Shown here: positions 40,314-48,051 of the stretch, piece after piece
How the letters are laid out: each line of letters opens with the position of its first letter
Position numbering within the stretch: position 1 is the first letter of the stretch
Assembly (NCBI GenBank): GCA_041672395.1
Contig: JBAYZS010000005.1
Location: 20,423 to 84,422, forward strand
Source: UBA5287 sp041672395
GTDB taxonomy: Bacteria; Bacteroidota; Bacteroidia; Bacteroidales; Dysgonomonadaceae
Reading direction: 5' to 3'
DNA: 64,000 nucleotides
Translations under genes and position numbers: made by a program
Notes under the pieces: model-generated
Databases searched by the model: none
What the model was told of the DNA's origin: nothing
What the model saw: the letters and a program-made list of their open reading frames with translations, nothing else

Positions 40314-41843
40314 ATGAAATATCTCAAACCCCTTATAGCGACCGGCACTATGTTGCTGGCAGCGACCGGTTTTGCACAGCAAGATTCAAAACCAAATATC
40401 GTGCTCATTTATGCCGATGACATTGGATATGGCGATTTGTCTTGTTATGGTGCAACCCGAGTTGAAACCCCAAATGTAGATAAAGTAGCCCGTGATGGAA
40501 TCCGATTTTTAAATGCCCACTCGGCAGCTGCAACAAGCACTCCTTCACGATATGGACTGTTTACCGGGGAATATCCGTGGAGGAGAAAAGGAACCGGAGT
40601 CGCAGCTGGTGACGCGGCACTGATTATCAAACCCGAAAGATATACCTTGCCAAAAATGCTACAAGAGGCTGGATATTTTACCGGAGCGGTTGGCAAATGG
40701 CATTTAGGTCTTGGCGATAAAACTGGTAGTCAAGAATGGAATAGACGCGTATCACCCGGCCCAAACGAGATAGGATTTGATTATTCCTATATCATGGCTG
40801 CCACAGGCGACAGAGTTCCGTGCGTTTATCTTGAAAATCAGCGGGCTGTTAATCTCGATCCAAAAGATCCAGTTCAAGTAAGTTACACAAAAAACTTTCC
40901 TGGCGAACCTACAGGAAAAGATAATCCTGAACTGTTGACTAAACTGAAACCTAGTCACGGTCACGATATGAGTATAGTGAATGGAATTTCTCGAATTGGT
41001 TATATGAAAGGAGGCAAATCGGCTTTATGGGTCGATGAAAACATTGCCGACAGCATAACCGCACATGCTGTTGAGTTCATAAATGCAAACAAAAATAAAC
41101 CATTTTTCTTATATTTTGGGACAAACGATATTCATGTGCCTCGTTATCCTCATTCCAGATTTGCCGGAAAAACCGGAATTGGACCTCGTGGAGATGCAAT
41201 TCTGCAATTTGACTGGTCGGTAGGCGAGGTGATAAAAGCACTGGAAGAAGCTGGAATCCGCGATAACACATTGATTATCATTACCAGCGATAACGGTCCT
41301 GTTGTAGACGATGGCTATCAGGATGAGGCAGTAGAAAAACTCAAAGACCACAAACCGTGGGGCCCCTTCAGAGGAGGAAAATATAGTACTTTTGAGGCTG
41401 GTACGAGGGTGCCATTTATAGTAAATTGGAATGGTAAGATTAGTCCCGATGAATCTGATGCTCTTGTCTCACAGATAGATATGCTGGCCACTTTAGCAAA
41501 CCTTGTAAATGTGGATGTCTCATCAAAACAAGGGTTGGATAGTCAAAATCAATTGTCTGCATGGCTTGGAAAAGAAAGGTCTGGCAGGGATTACGTTATT
41601 GGTTCGGCTAGTTCGTTAACTATATTGACAAATGACTGGAAATATATAGAACCTAACAAAGGTGCGGCGTATAATCCGTCGACAAACACTGAATTAGGAA
41701 ATAATTTCCAAGATCAGTTGTACGATATAAAACATGATAGAGGTGAATATGATAATGTGGCAAAAGATAACATGTTGATAGTCCGTTTTTTGAAAGCGGT
41801 GTTAGAAGAGGAAAAAGCTAAGGGCATAGGTCTGGAGTTATAG
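40314..41843 (+). CDS. Secreted sulfatase, Ser-type
   Basis: A 509-residue sulfatase with a signal peptide (MKYLKPLIATGTMLLAATGF). Metal-binding DD is in IVLIYADDIGYGDLSCYG. The maturation motif is AATSTPSRYGLFTGEYPWR, where Ser replaces the usual Cys (S-x-P-S-R). A Ser-type motif must be turned into formylglycine by an anaerobic sulfatase-maturating enzyme, not found here. Further sulfatase motifs are GAVGKWHLGLG and IIITSDNGPVVDDGY. It probably acts in the periplasm on sulfated glycans; the substrate is unknown. The operon partner is the DUF5009 gene upstream. Confidence 0.92.
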   Translation: MKYLKPLIATGTMLLAATGFAQQDSKPNIVLIYADDIGYGDLSCYGATRVETPNVDKVARDGIRFLNAHSAAATSTPSRYGLFTGEYPWRRKGTGVAAGDAALIIKPERYTLPKMLQEAGYFTGAVGKWHLGLGDKTGSQEWNRRVSPGPNEIGFDYSYIMAATGDRVPCVYLENQRAVNLDPKDPVQVSYTKNFPGEPTGKDNPELLTKLKPSHGHDMSIVNGISRIGYMKGGKSALWVDENIADSITAHAVEFINANKNKPFFLYFGTNDIHVPRYPHSRFAGKTGIGPRGDAILQFDWSVGEVIKALEEAGIRDNTLIIITSDNGPVVDDGYQDEAVEKLKDHKPWGPFRGGKYSTFEAGTRVPFIVNWNGKISPDESDALVSQIDMLATLANLVNVDVSSKQGLDSQNQLSAWLGKERSGRDYVIGSASSLTILTNDWKYIEPNKGAAYNPSTNTELGNNFQDQLYDIKHDRGEYDNVAKDNMLIVRFLKAVLEEEKAKGIGLEL

Positions 41844-41869
41844 AATAAACATTTAATTAATCAAAAAAG

Positions 41870-41898
41870 ATGGTCGGGAATATTACATTCCCGACCAT
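41870..41898. terminator. Bidirectional terminator between sulfatase and FMN reductase genes
   Basis: ATGGTCGGGAAT (41870-41881) and ATTCCCGACCAT (41887-41898) form a perfect 12-bp stem around a 5-base loop. An A-run precedes it and a short T-run follows, so it can serve the two convergent genes. Confidence 0.85.
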
Positions 41899-41923
41899 TT
41901 GTGATCTTATAAATAATAGTCTA

Positions 41924-42472
41924 TTAGAATTTGTTTACCCAAGCCTCAAATGCAGTCATAAATCTTTTAAAAAAGGCTGCTGTATCTTCGTTGTTCAAAT
42001 TGCCTTGTTCGTCAAACAGTGATTGTGCATTGCCTATGTAGCCTTCTGGTTGCTGCATCATTAGTACATTTAAAAAAACCATCGATTGTCTCAAAATATG
42101 GTTTGCACCAAATCCCGATAAACCACTGATAGACGCACTTGCCACAGCACCCGGTTTCCCGTCAAACATATTCTGTCCATAGGGTCTTGAACCTATATCA
42201 ATTGCATTTTTGAGAACCCCCGGAATAGAACGATTATATTCAGGAGTTACAAATAAGAAACCATCGGCTTCCTTAATTTTTTGTCTGAAAGCAACCCATT
42301 CTGCAGGAGGATTTACGTCCAAATCTTCGGAATAATGCACAAGATTGCCAATTTCAAGAATCTCAAGATCCAAAGATTCCGGTGCCAATTTTATCATCGC
42401 TTTAGCTACCTTCTTGTTGTATGATTCTTTTCTTAAGCTACCAACTATAACGGCTATCTTCTTTTTGTTCAT
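41924..42472 (-). CDS. NADPH-dependent FMN reductase family protein
   Basis: A 182-residue flavodoxin-like protein. The phosphate-binding loop is GSLRKESYNKKVAKAMI near the N-terminus, and the signature PEYNRSIPGVLKNAIDIGSR lies near residue 80. It fits the NAD(P)H:quinone or FMN/azo-reductase family (ChrR/YieF-like). The substrate cannot be told. It is monocistronic and converges on the sulfatase gene across a shared terminator. Confidence 0.88.
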   Translation of the reverse strand: MNKKKIAVIVGSLRKESYNKKVAKAMIKLAPESLDLEILEIGNLVHYSEDLDVNPPAEWVAFRQKIKEADGFLFVTPEYNRSIPGVLKNAIDIGSRPYGQNMFDGKPGAVASASISGLSGFGANHILRQSMVFLNVLMMQQPEGYIGNAQSLFDEQGNLNNEDTAAFFKRFMTAFEAWVNKF

Positions 42473-42754
42473 AATGTGTTAATTTTTTAAATGTGTTACA
42501 ATTTTGTTTGTTATTCATGTAAAACAAATATCTATCTGATAATGTTTTGATTATAAATGCTTTTAATAGCCCATAAATGATAACGATATGATTAAGGTCT
42601 CACTATGGTCTCACTCAACTCCATTGAAAATATTGTCAACTACTGACAATAAAATTATCAATCAACATAAAACACTAATGTTTGCAAAGAGTAAAATTGC
42701 TCCCCGATACTTTGAAAAAGTAGAGCGTATAAATGATTTAAAGTATAATGCAGG
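42473..42754. other. 282-base intergenic region after the FMN reductase start
   Basis: No convincing gene. It holds the two-unit GTGAG repeat at 42596-42614 and otherwise AT-rich sequence without a clear promoter or terminator. Confidence 0.6.
42596..42614 (-). repeat. Dispersed copy of the 11-bp GTGAG repeat
   Basis: The minus strand reads GTGAGACCATAGTGAGACC, identical over 19 bases to 28939-28957 of the array upstream of gdhA. It comprises one whole unit and most of a second in the same 11-base register. Confidence 0.8.
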
Positions 42755-43216
42755 TCAACGTTTCTTTTTGAAAAACGATTTCATCAAAGTAGCACATTCT
42801 TGTCCTAAAATTCCTGATGTGACACTGGTTTTGGGGTGTAATAAGTTTGCTGAAATAGTTGAATAACCTCGTTTTTCGTCGTTTGTACCATAAACAATAC
42901 GGGCAATTTGCGACCAACCAAGGGCACCAGCACACATGGGGCATGGCTCTATGGTTACGTATAAAGTGCAGTCGGTCAGATATTTCCCGCCAAGCACATT
43001 TGCCGCTGCTGTGATAGCCTGCATCTCGGCGTGAGCAGTAACATCATTCAGCAACTCCGTGAGATTGTGAGCGCGAGCAATAATGCGCTGATTGCAAACC
43101 ACCACCGCTCCAATAGGCACTTCATCCTCCTCATAAGCCTTTCGAGCTTCTGTAAGTGCTTGATTCATAAAATAATCGTCGTCGAGTATTTGCTCTTTGT
43201 GTTTTTTTTCCATCAT
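42755..43216 (-). CDS. tadA: tRNA-specific adenosine deaminase
   Basis: A 153-residue CDA-fold enzyme that converts A34 to inosine in tRNA-Arg. The zinc ligands and catalytic Glu are in VTAHAEMQAITAAANVLGG (HAE) and TIEPCPMCAGALGWSQI (PCPMC). The start follows directly after the stop of the small ribbon-helix-helix gene, without any gap, so the two are co-expressed. A second Met is available at codon 2. Confidence 0.93.
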   Translation of the reverse strand: MMEKKHKEQILDDDYFMNQALTEARKAYEEDEVPIGAVVVCNQRIIARAHNLTELLNDVTAHAEMQAITAAANVLGGKYLTDCTLYVTIEPCPMCAGALGWSQIARIVYGTNDEKRGYSTISANLLHPKTSVTSGILGQECATLMKSFFKKKR

Positions 43217-43444
43217 CTATCTTCGCATTTCATTTTCCTCAAAAAGAGTAGGGTAATCCTGTTCCATATTTTTCAAAACAAAGGCCATGACAGTTTCGCG
43301 ATACCATCTTGATTTGTTGGAAATCTTATATTTCTTCAGGTAAACATTAATAAGTTCCTGTTCTTCATCGCTGAGTGAGAACATAACTTTATTATTGCGC
43401 GGTTTTCTTTTAACCATTGGCTTGTAATTTCTTGATGACTTCAT
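43217..43444 (-). CDS. Small ribbon-helix-helix-like protein, unknown function
   Basis: A 75-residue basic protein. RNNKVMFSLSDEEQELINVY followed by SNKSRWYRETVMAFVLKNM has the strand-helix-helix pattern of ribbon-helix-helix or MobC-like DNA binders. The frame is open 41 codons further upstream but only from a non-ATG start in the promoter region; the ATG at 43444 is chosen. It precedes tadA with zero spacing and is divergent from yraN. It may autoregulate this pair; no operator has been identified. Confidence 0.65.
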   Translation of the reverse strand: MKSSRNYKPMVKRKPRNNKVMFSLSDEEQELINVYLKKYKISNKSRWYRETVMAFVLKNMEQDYPTLFEENEMRR

Positions 43445-43530
43445 TTTTAACGGATTATTCCCATAAAAGACAAGTTGGATCACAGAAACATAGCCATTAT
43501 GTCTTTTCAAATGCAAAAAAACAAAATATT

Positions 43531-43564
43531 TTTGCCATATTGAAACTTTTATTGCATATTTTTG
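43531..43564 (+). promoter_or_regulatory. Putative promoter for the yraN-mmcQ-birA-pyrH run
   Basis: TTTG at 43531-43534, a 22-base spacer and TATTTTTG at 43557-43564 match the Bacteroidota consensus with a slightly long spacer. The chosen ATG of yraN is 31 bases downstream. Confidence 0.5.
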
Positions 43565-43594
43565 CATTTAGATGTATTAATATCTGAAAAGCTA

Positions 43595-43960
43595 ATGGCT
43601 GAACATAATGAACTTGGACAAAAGGGTGAGGATTTGGCAACCGATTATTTAAAGGAAAGAGATTACCGAATTGTAGAACGCAACTGGCGTCTTCATGGCT
43701 ATGAGATAGATATTATTGCAGAAGATAAAGAATTTATTGTGTTTGTGGAAGTTAAGACCCGCAGCTCGTTGCAATGGGGTAATCCTGAAGATTTTGTTGA
43801 CAGAACACGTCAGAATCGTATGGTAAAAGCTGCTGATTTTTATCTTAAAATGAACGCTATAGATAAACCTGCCAGGTTTGATATTATTGGAGCAATCTGG
43901 GATGGGCAATCAATGAAACTGGATCATATTGAAGATGCGTTTTTACCATCTCCCATGTAG
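43595..43960 (+). CDS. yraN: YraN family (UPF0102) endonuclease-fold protein
   Basis: A 121-residue protein from the ATG at 43595; an upstream in-frame ATG at 43571 would coincide with the expected transcription start. It has ELGQKGEDLATDYLKERDYR and the nuclease-like core GYEIDIIAEDKEFIVFVEVK (E-x-D ... V-E-V-K), a restriction-endonuclease fold. The role is unproven; links to DNA recombination are proposed for the family. It heads a + strand run of six genes. Confidence 0.88.
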   Translation: MAEHNELGQKGEDLATDYLKERDYRIVERNWRLHGYEIDIIAEDKEFIVFVEVKTRSSLQWGNPEDFVDRTRQNRMVKAADFYLKMNAIDKPARFDIIGAIWDGQSMKLDHIEDAFLPSPM

Positions 43961-43993
43961 TAATCGTTTCAAATAAAGTGTTATCTTTCAGCT

Positions 43994-44356
43994 ATGAATG
44001 TAGAAGAGCTGTATAATTTTTGTCTTACCATAAAAGGAGCAGAAGAGAGTATGCCTTTTGGTGAAGATACAGTTGTGATGAAGGTATGCGGGAAAGTATT
44101 CATACTTTTCGGACTTGAATCAGAACCAGTGATGATGATGGTAAAATGTTCTCCTGAAAATGCGGAGAAATTAAGAGAACAATATAATTGTGTTCAACCG
44201 GCTTATCACATGAATAAAACTCATTGGAACAGTATTTATTTGACAGGAGAAATGCCTGATGAAGAAATAAAGCAGTGGATTCAACATTCCGTAGTTGAAG
44301 TGATTAAGAAACTTCCTAAAAAAATTAGACAAGCATATAATGATACAATTGAATGA
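43994..44356 (+). CDS. MmcQ/YjbR family protein
   Basis: A 120-residue CyaY-like-fold protein. It begins NVEELYNFCLTIKGAEESMP and has KVFILFGLESEPVMMMVKCS and YHMNKTHWNSIYL, typical of the MmcQ/YjbR family, thought to bind DNA. Function is not established. Its 3' end overlaps birA by 17 bases. Confidence 0.88.
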   Translation: MNVEELYNFCLTIKGAEESMPFGEDTVVMKVCGKVFILFGLESEPVMMMVKCSPENAEKLREQYNCVQPAYHMNKTHWNSIYLTGEMPDEEIKQWIQHSVVEVIKKLPKKIRQAYNDTIE

Positions 44357-45092
44357 GGATTTAATAATTTGGATTGACGAGACAGAATCCACAAACTTAT
44401 ATTTGAAAGAAAAGCTAAGTGAAAGCGCTCTTTCTAATGGGACAATAGTGGTTGCTGATTATCAGACCAAAGGAAGAGGACAGCAAGGAAATTCATGGTA
44501 TTCGAGCAAATCGAAAAACTTGTTATTCAGTTTGTTGATTTATCCGGAGAAAGTGCTTGCTAGGGAGTTGTTTATTTTGTCACAGATTGCCTCGCTTGCT
44601 ATCAAACGAACTTTGAATAATTACACAGATAATATCACTATCAAATGGCCCAATGATATTTATTGGAACCAAAAGAAGATAGCCGGCATACTTATTGAAA
44701 ACAATTTAGAAGGAAAATATATTCAACAATCTATAATTGGTATCGGATTGAATGTCAATGAAGATGAATTCCCTGTTTTTCTACCAAACCCCGTTTCTTT
44801 AAAACAGATCATTGGACGGGATACAGATCGCAATGAATTGATGCAGAGGATATTGCAGGAATTTCAAATACTGTTTAATCGTCTTGACACCGAAGAAGAT
44901 GGGAAAACTGAAGAAGAGTATATGCTAAGTCTTTATCGAGCTGAAGGTTATCATCTTTTTGAAGACAAGGATGGAGAATTCATTGCTCGTATAGAAGATG
45001 TTTTGCCATCGGGTCATTTGGTGTTGAGAACAAGGGATGAAGATAAAAACAAGACATACGCATTTAAAGAAGTAACATTTATATCAAATTAA
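44340..45092 (+). CDS. birA: Biotin--[acetyl-CoA-carboxylase] ligase
   Basis: A 250-residue biotin protein ligase that joins biotin to carrier proteins through biotinyl-AMP. It has WIDETESTNLYLKEK, the GRGQQGNSWYSSKSKNLLFS biotin-binding loop and KWPNDIYWNQKKIAGILIEN. The N-terminal helix-turn-helix of E. coli BirA is missing, so this is the class I, non-repressor form. It overlaps the preceding gene by 17 bases and precedes pyrH by one base. Confidence 0.93.
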   Translation: MIQLNEDLIIWIDETESTNLYLKEKLSESALSNGTIVVADYQTKGRGQQGNSWYSSKSKNLLFSLLIYPEKVLARELFILSQIASLAIKRTLNNYTDNITIKWPNDIYWNQKKIAGILIENNLEGKYIQQSIIGIGLNVNEDEFPVFLPNPVSLKQIIGRDTDRNELMQRILQEFQILFNRLDTEEDGKTEEEYMLSLYRAEGYHLFEDKDGEFIARIEDVLPSGHLVLRTRDEDKNKTYAFKEVTFISN

Positions 45093-45093
45093 G

Positions 45094-45801
45094 ATGAAGT
45101 ATAATCGTATATTATTGAAACTCAGTGGAGAATCGTTGGCTGGGGATGGCAAACAGGGAATAGATGAATTACAGTTGGAGAGATACGCCGAACAGATAAA
45201 GGAGATTGCCCAAATGGGCGTTCAAATAGGCATTGTGATTGGTGGTGGCAATATTTTCCGCGGACTAAGCGGCGCAAAAAACGGCTTCGACCGCGTGAAA
45301 GGAGATCAAATGGGAATGATGGCGACTGTGATTAATAGTTTAGCGTTGAGCTCGGAACTGACTTCTATCGGTCAAAAGAACCGAGTGTTTACTGCAATTC
45401 GGATGGAGCCTGTAGGCGAATTTTACTCCAAGTGGAAAGCAATTGATGCAATGGAGAAAGGTGAAATTGCTATCATTTCGGGTGGAACAGGAAATCCTTT
45501 TTTTACTACGGATACAGCATCAGCACTCCGAGGAATTGAAATAGAAGCGGATGTTATGTTTAAAGGAACGCGAGTAGATGGAATTTACACCGCGGATCCG
45601 GAAAAAGACCTCGGTGCCCAAAAATTTGACGACCTGTCGTTTGATGAAATATTACTTCATGAACTCAAAATCATGGATTTAACGGCTACCACATTGTGTA
45701 AGGAGAATAATCTCCCTATAGTGGTTTTTAATATGGATACGTACGGTAATCTCAAAAAAGTAATTATCGGAGAAAACATTGGAACATATGTTCATAAATG
45801 A
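45094..45801 (+). CDS. pyrH: UMP kinase
   Basis: A 235-residue hexameric UMP kinase of the amino acid kinase fold, converting UMP to UDP. Motifs: RILLKLSGESLAG at the start, IGIVIGGGNIFRG near residue 55, GGTGNPFFTTDTASALRGIE and GTRVDGIYTADPEKD. It starts one base after birA; frr follows 43 bases later with its own -7 box, the frequent pyrH-frr order. Confidence 0.97.
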   Translation: MKYNRILLKLSGESLAGDGKQGIDELQLERYAEQIKEIAQMGVQIGIVIGGGNIFRGLSGAKNGFDRVKGDQMGMMATVINSLALSSELTSIGQKNRVFTAIRMEPVGEFYSKWKAIDAMEKGEIAIISGGTGNPFFTTDTASALRGIEIEADVMFKGTRVDGIYTADPEKDLGAQKFDDLSFDEILLHELKIMDLTATTLCKENNLPIVVFNMDTYGNLKKVIIGENIGTYVHK

Positions 45802-45812
45802 AGGATTTTGAT

Positions 45813-45820
45813 TAACTTTG
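45813..45820 (+). promoter_or_regulatory. Putative -7 promoter box for frr
   Basis: TAACTTTG matches TAnnTTTG in the 43-base pyrH-frr gap, 24 bases before the frr ATG. Confidence 0.4.
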
Positions 45821-45844
45821 TTTTCTTGATAAACCCTAAAGAGT

Positions 45845-46405
45845 ATGGTAGAACTATCTAAAATTAAGAATGATGCCGAGGAAAAGATGCAGATGACTGC
45901 TGAATTCCTTGAAGAAACCTTTTCACGAATTCGTGCCGGACGTGCTAATGTTCACATCCTGGATGGTATTCGTGTGGATTATTACGGTTCAATTGTTCCG
46001 TTATCGAACATTGCTAATATCAATACTCCTGACGCAAAATCCATAGTTATTCAGCCTTGGGAAAAGTCCATGCTGAAAGTTGTGGAGAAAGCAATCCTGG
46101 ATTCTGATGTTGGTATTACGCCTGAAAACAATGGTGAAGTTATTCGTTTGGGAATTCCACCATTGACGGAGGATCGTAGAAAGCAGTTGGTAAAACAGAC
46201 TAAACAAGAGGCTGAAGAAGCTAAGATTAGTATTCGTAATACGCGTCGAGATGCTATCGACCTGATCAAGAAAGCAGTGAAAGATGGCATGCCTGAAGAC
46301 GTAGGCAAGGATGGTGAGTCTGATGTTCAGAAGATCCATGACAAGTATATTAAGAAGGTTGACGATATGTTTGTCGAAAAGGAAAAAGAGGTACTAAAAG
46401 TCTAA
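45845..46405 (+). CDS. frr: Ribosome recycling factor
   Basis: A 186-residue tRNA-shaped factor that splits post-termination ribosomes with EF-G. Typical blocks are EETFSRIRAGRANVHILDGI, VDYYGSIVPLSNIANINTPD and the C-terminal DDMFVEKEKEVLKV. A strong terminator follows at 46424-46473. Confidence 0.97.
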   Translation: MVELSKIKNDAEEKMQMTAEFLEETFSRIRAGRANVHILDGIRVDYYGSIVPLSNIANINTPDAKSIVIQPWEKSMLKVVEKAILDSDVGITPENNGEVIRLGIPPLTEDRRKQLVKQTKQEAEEAKISIRNTRRDAIDLIKKAVKDGMPEDVGKDGESDVQKIHDKYIKKVDDMFVEKEKEVLKV

Positions 46406-46423
46406 ATAAGTTTAAATAGAGAA

Positions 46424-46473
46424 AAGAGTGGAAGAACATATCGGTTGCGATGATCGATTCTTCCACTTTTTTT
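46424..46473 (+). terminator. Rho-independent terminator after frr
   Basis: AGTGGAAGAA pairs with TTCTTCCACT, extended by A-T pairs, and is followed by a run of seven T. Confidence 0.88.
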
Positions 46474-46486
46474 ATATTGATTGGAG

Positions 46487-47416
46487 ATGAAAGGACTGGT
46501 CATTAAAAATACAGGGAATACTTATCTTGTTCGAACAGAACAGGATGGGGACTTGTTTTGCAAAGTAAAAGGGAATTTTAGGCTGAAAGGAATTCGAAGT
46601 ACAAGTCCTGTTGTCGTTGGCGATAGGGTGATTATTGAAGAAAGTGCTGAGGATTCTGCCTTTATTACAGAGATAGAAGATCGCAAGAATTACATTGTCA
46701 GACGGGCTTCCAATCTATCGAAGCATGCGCATATTCTGGCGGCAAATATTGATCAGACATTTCTCTTCGTGACACTTAAGATGCCCGAAACTTCAACGGT
46801 GTTTATCGACCGTTTCCTTGTCACTACCGAAGCATACAGTGTTCCTGTTTATCTTGTTTTCAATAAAATAGATTTGTATCAGGATGATAATGAGAGCATT
46901 GACTATTTGAATGGTTTAATAAACCTTTATACCACAATTGGTTATAAGTGTCTTCAATTATCGGTTTTAAATAAAGAGGGGATAGATGAAATTAAAGATC
47001 TATCTAACGGAAAGATTACCCTTTTTGCCGGTCATTCAGGAGTTGGCAAATCAAGTTTGATCAATGTATTGCAAAACGAGGCTGACAGACGGGTGGGAGA
47101 TATTTCATCCTATCATCACAAAGGAATGCATACTACTACTTTTTCTGAAATGATCGAATTGAATAATGGTGGGTATGTTATTGATACACCTGGAATTAAA
47201 GGGTTTGGTACAATTGATATGAGTACTCCTGAAGTATCGCATTATTTCCCGGAGATCTTTAAGTTTTCTGCAAAATGTAAATATAATAACTGTTTGCATA
47301 TCAATGAACCGGATTGTGCAGTACTAAAAGCTATTGATGATCATTATATAAGCCAAAGCAGATACACATCTTATTTGAGTATTTTGAAAGATGTAGATGA
47401 AGGGAAATATAGATAA
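46487..47416 (+). CDS. rsgA: Ribosome small-subunit-dependent GTPase A
   Basis: A 309-residue circularly permuted GTPase that matures the 30S subunit. An N-terminal OB fold is followed by NKIDLYQ (G4), the P-loop GHSGVGKSSLINVL near residue 185, and DTPGIKGFG (G3). A zinc finger with CKYNNCLHINEPDCAV lies near residue 265. The ATG at 46487 is chosen over the TTG two codons upstream. It begins 14 bases after the frr terminator. Confidence 0.95.
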   Translation: MKGLVIKNTGNTYLVRTEQDGDLFCKVKGNFRLKGIRSTSPVVVGDRVIIEESAEDSAFITEIEDRKNYIVRRASNLSKHAHILAANIDQTFLFVTLKMPETSTVFIDRFLVTTEAYSVPVYLVFNKIDLYQDDNESIDYLNGLINLYTTIGYKCLQLSVLNKEGIDEIKDLSNGKITLFAGHSGVGKSSLINVLQNEADRRVGDISSYHHKGMHTTTFSEMIELNNGGYVIDTPGIKGFGTIDMSTPEVSHYFPEIFKFSAKCKYNNCLHINEPDCAVLKAIDDHYISQSRYTSYLSILKDVDEGKYR

Positions 47417-47458
47417 ACTTACCTACTAAACCCGTTTTGACATCCTAGAACTTAAATG

Positions 47459-47490
47459 TTTGTTATGTTGATGTAAAAACTGTAATTTTG
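47459..47490 (+). promoter_or_regulatory. Promoter for aroK
   Basis: TTTG at 47459-47462, a 20-base spacer and TAATTTTG at 47483-47490 match the consensus exactly. The aroK ATG at 47506 is 15 bases downstream. Confidence 0.65.
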
Positions 47491-47505
47491 TGTGAAATAG
47501 AATAT

Positions 47506-48051
47506 ATGATTCGTGTTTTTATTATTGGATATATGGGTGTGGGGAAAACCACATTGGGCAAAGCATTGGGTAAAGCTTTGAATATTGAATTCATTGATTT
47601 GGATAAATATATAGAACATTGTCAACGCAAAACTATACTCGAACTTTTTGATGAACAAGGTGAACATGGTTTTCGTATGCTTGAGCAAAAGATGTTGAAG
47701 AAGATTTCAACTTTTGAAAATGTTGTTATTTCTACTGGTGGCGGGGCTCCATGCTTTTTCGATAACATGCAGGTTATGAATAATGCGGGAGTGACAATTT
47801 ATTTAAAGACCGAACCAGAAGAACTGGCGGCGCGACTTCGTGCTGCAAAAGGAGTTCGACCGATTATATCTGGTAAATCGAATGAAGAACTTGTCCCATT
47901 TATTGAACATCATTTGAACGAACGTGAACAGTTTTATAATCAGGCACAAATTATTTATGAGTCTAAAAAACTGGTAACTCCAAGTGATGTAGACGATACT
48001 GTTAATAATCTTATAAATGAACTGAAAAAATGCCGTAGCCATGATTTATGA
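47506..48051 (+). CDS. aroK: Shikimate kinase
   Basis: A 181-residue P-loop kinase of the shikimate pathway. The Walker A motif is GYMGVGKTTLGKALGKAL; FIDLDKYIE and FRMLEQKML carry the shikimate-binding residues; STGGGAPCF is the conserved GGG loop; RLRAAKGVRPII is the lid. Start 47506 is preferred since upstream codons would run into the promoter. It overlaps the next gene by 11 bases. Confidence 0.94.
   Translation: MIRVFIIGYMGVGKTTLGKALGKALNIEFIDLDKYIEHCQRKTILELFDEQGEHGFRMLEQKMLKKISTFENVVISTGGGAPCFFDNMQVMNNAGVTIYLKTEPEELAARLRAAKGVRPIISGKSNEELVPFIEHHLNEREQFYNQAQIIYESKKLVTPSDVDDTVNNLINELKKCRSHDL

Noticed and set aside
42588..42866. A 92-codon frame on + overlapping the GTGAG repeat and the end of tadA
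   Set aside because: It runs antisense over about a third of tadA, contains repeat sequence at its start, and its product resembles no family.
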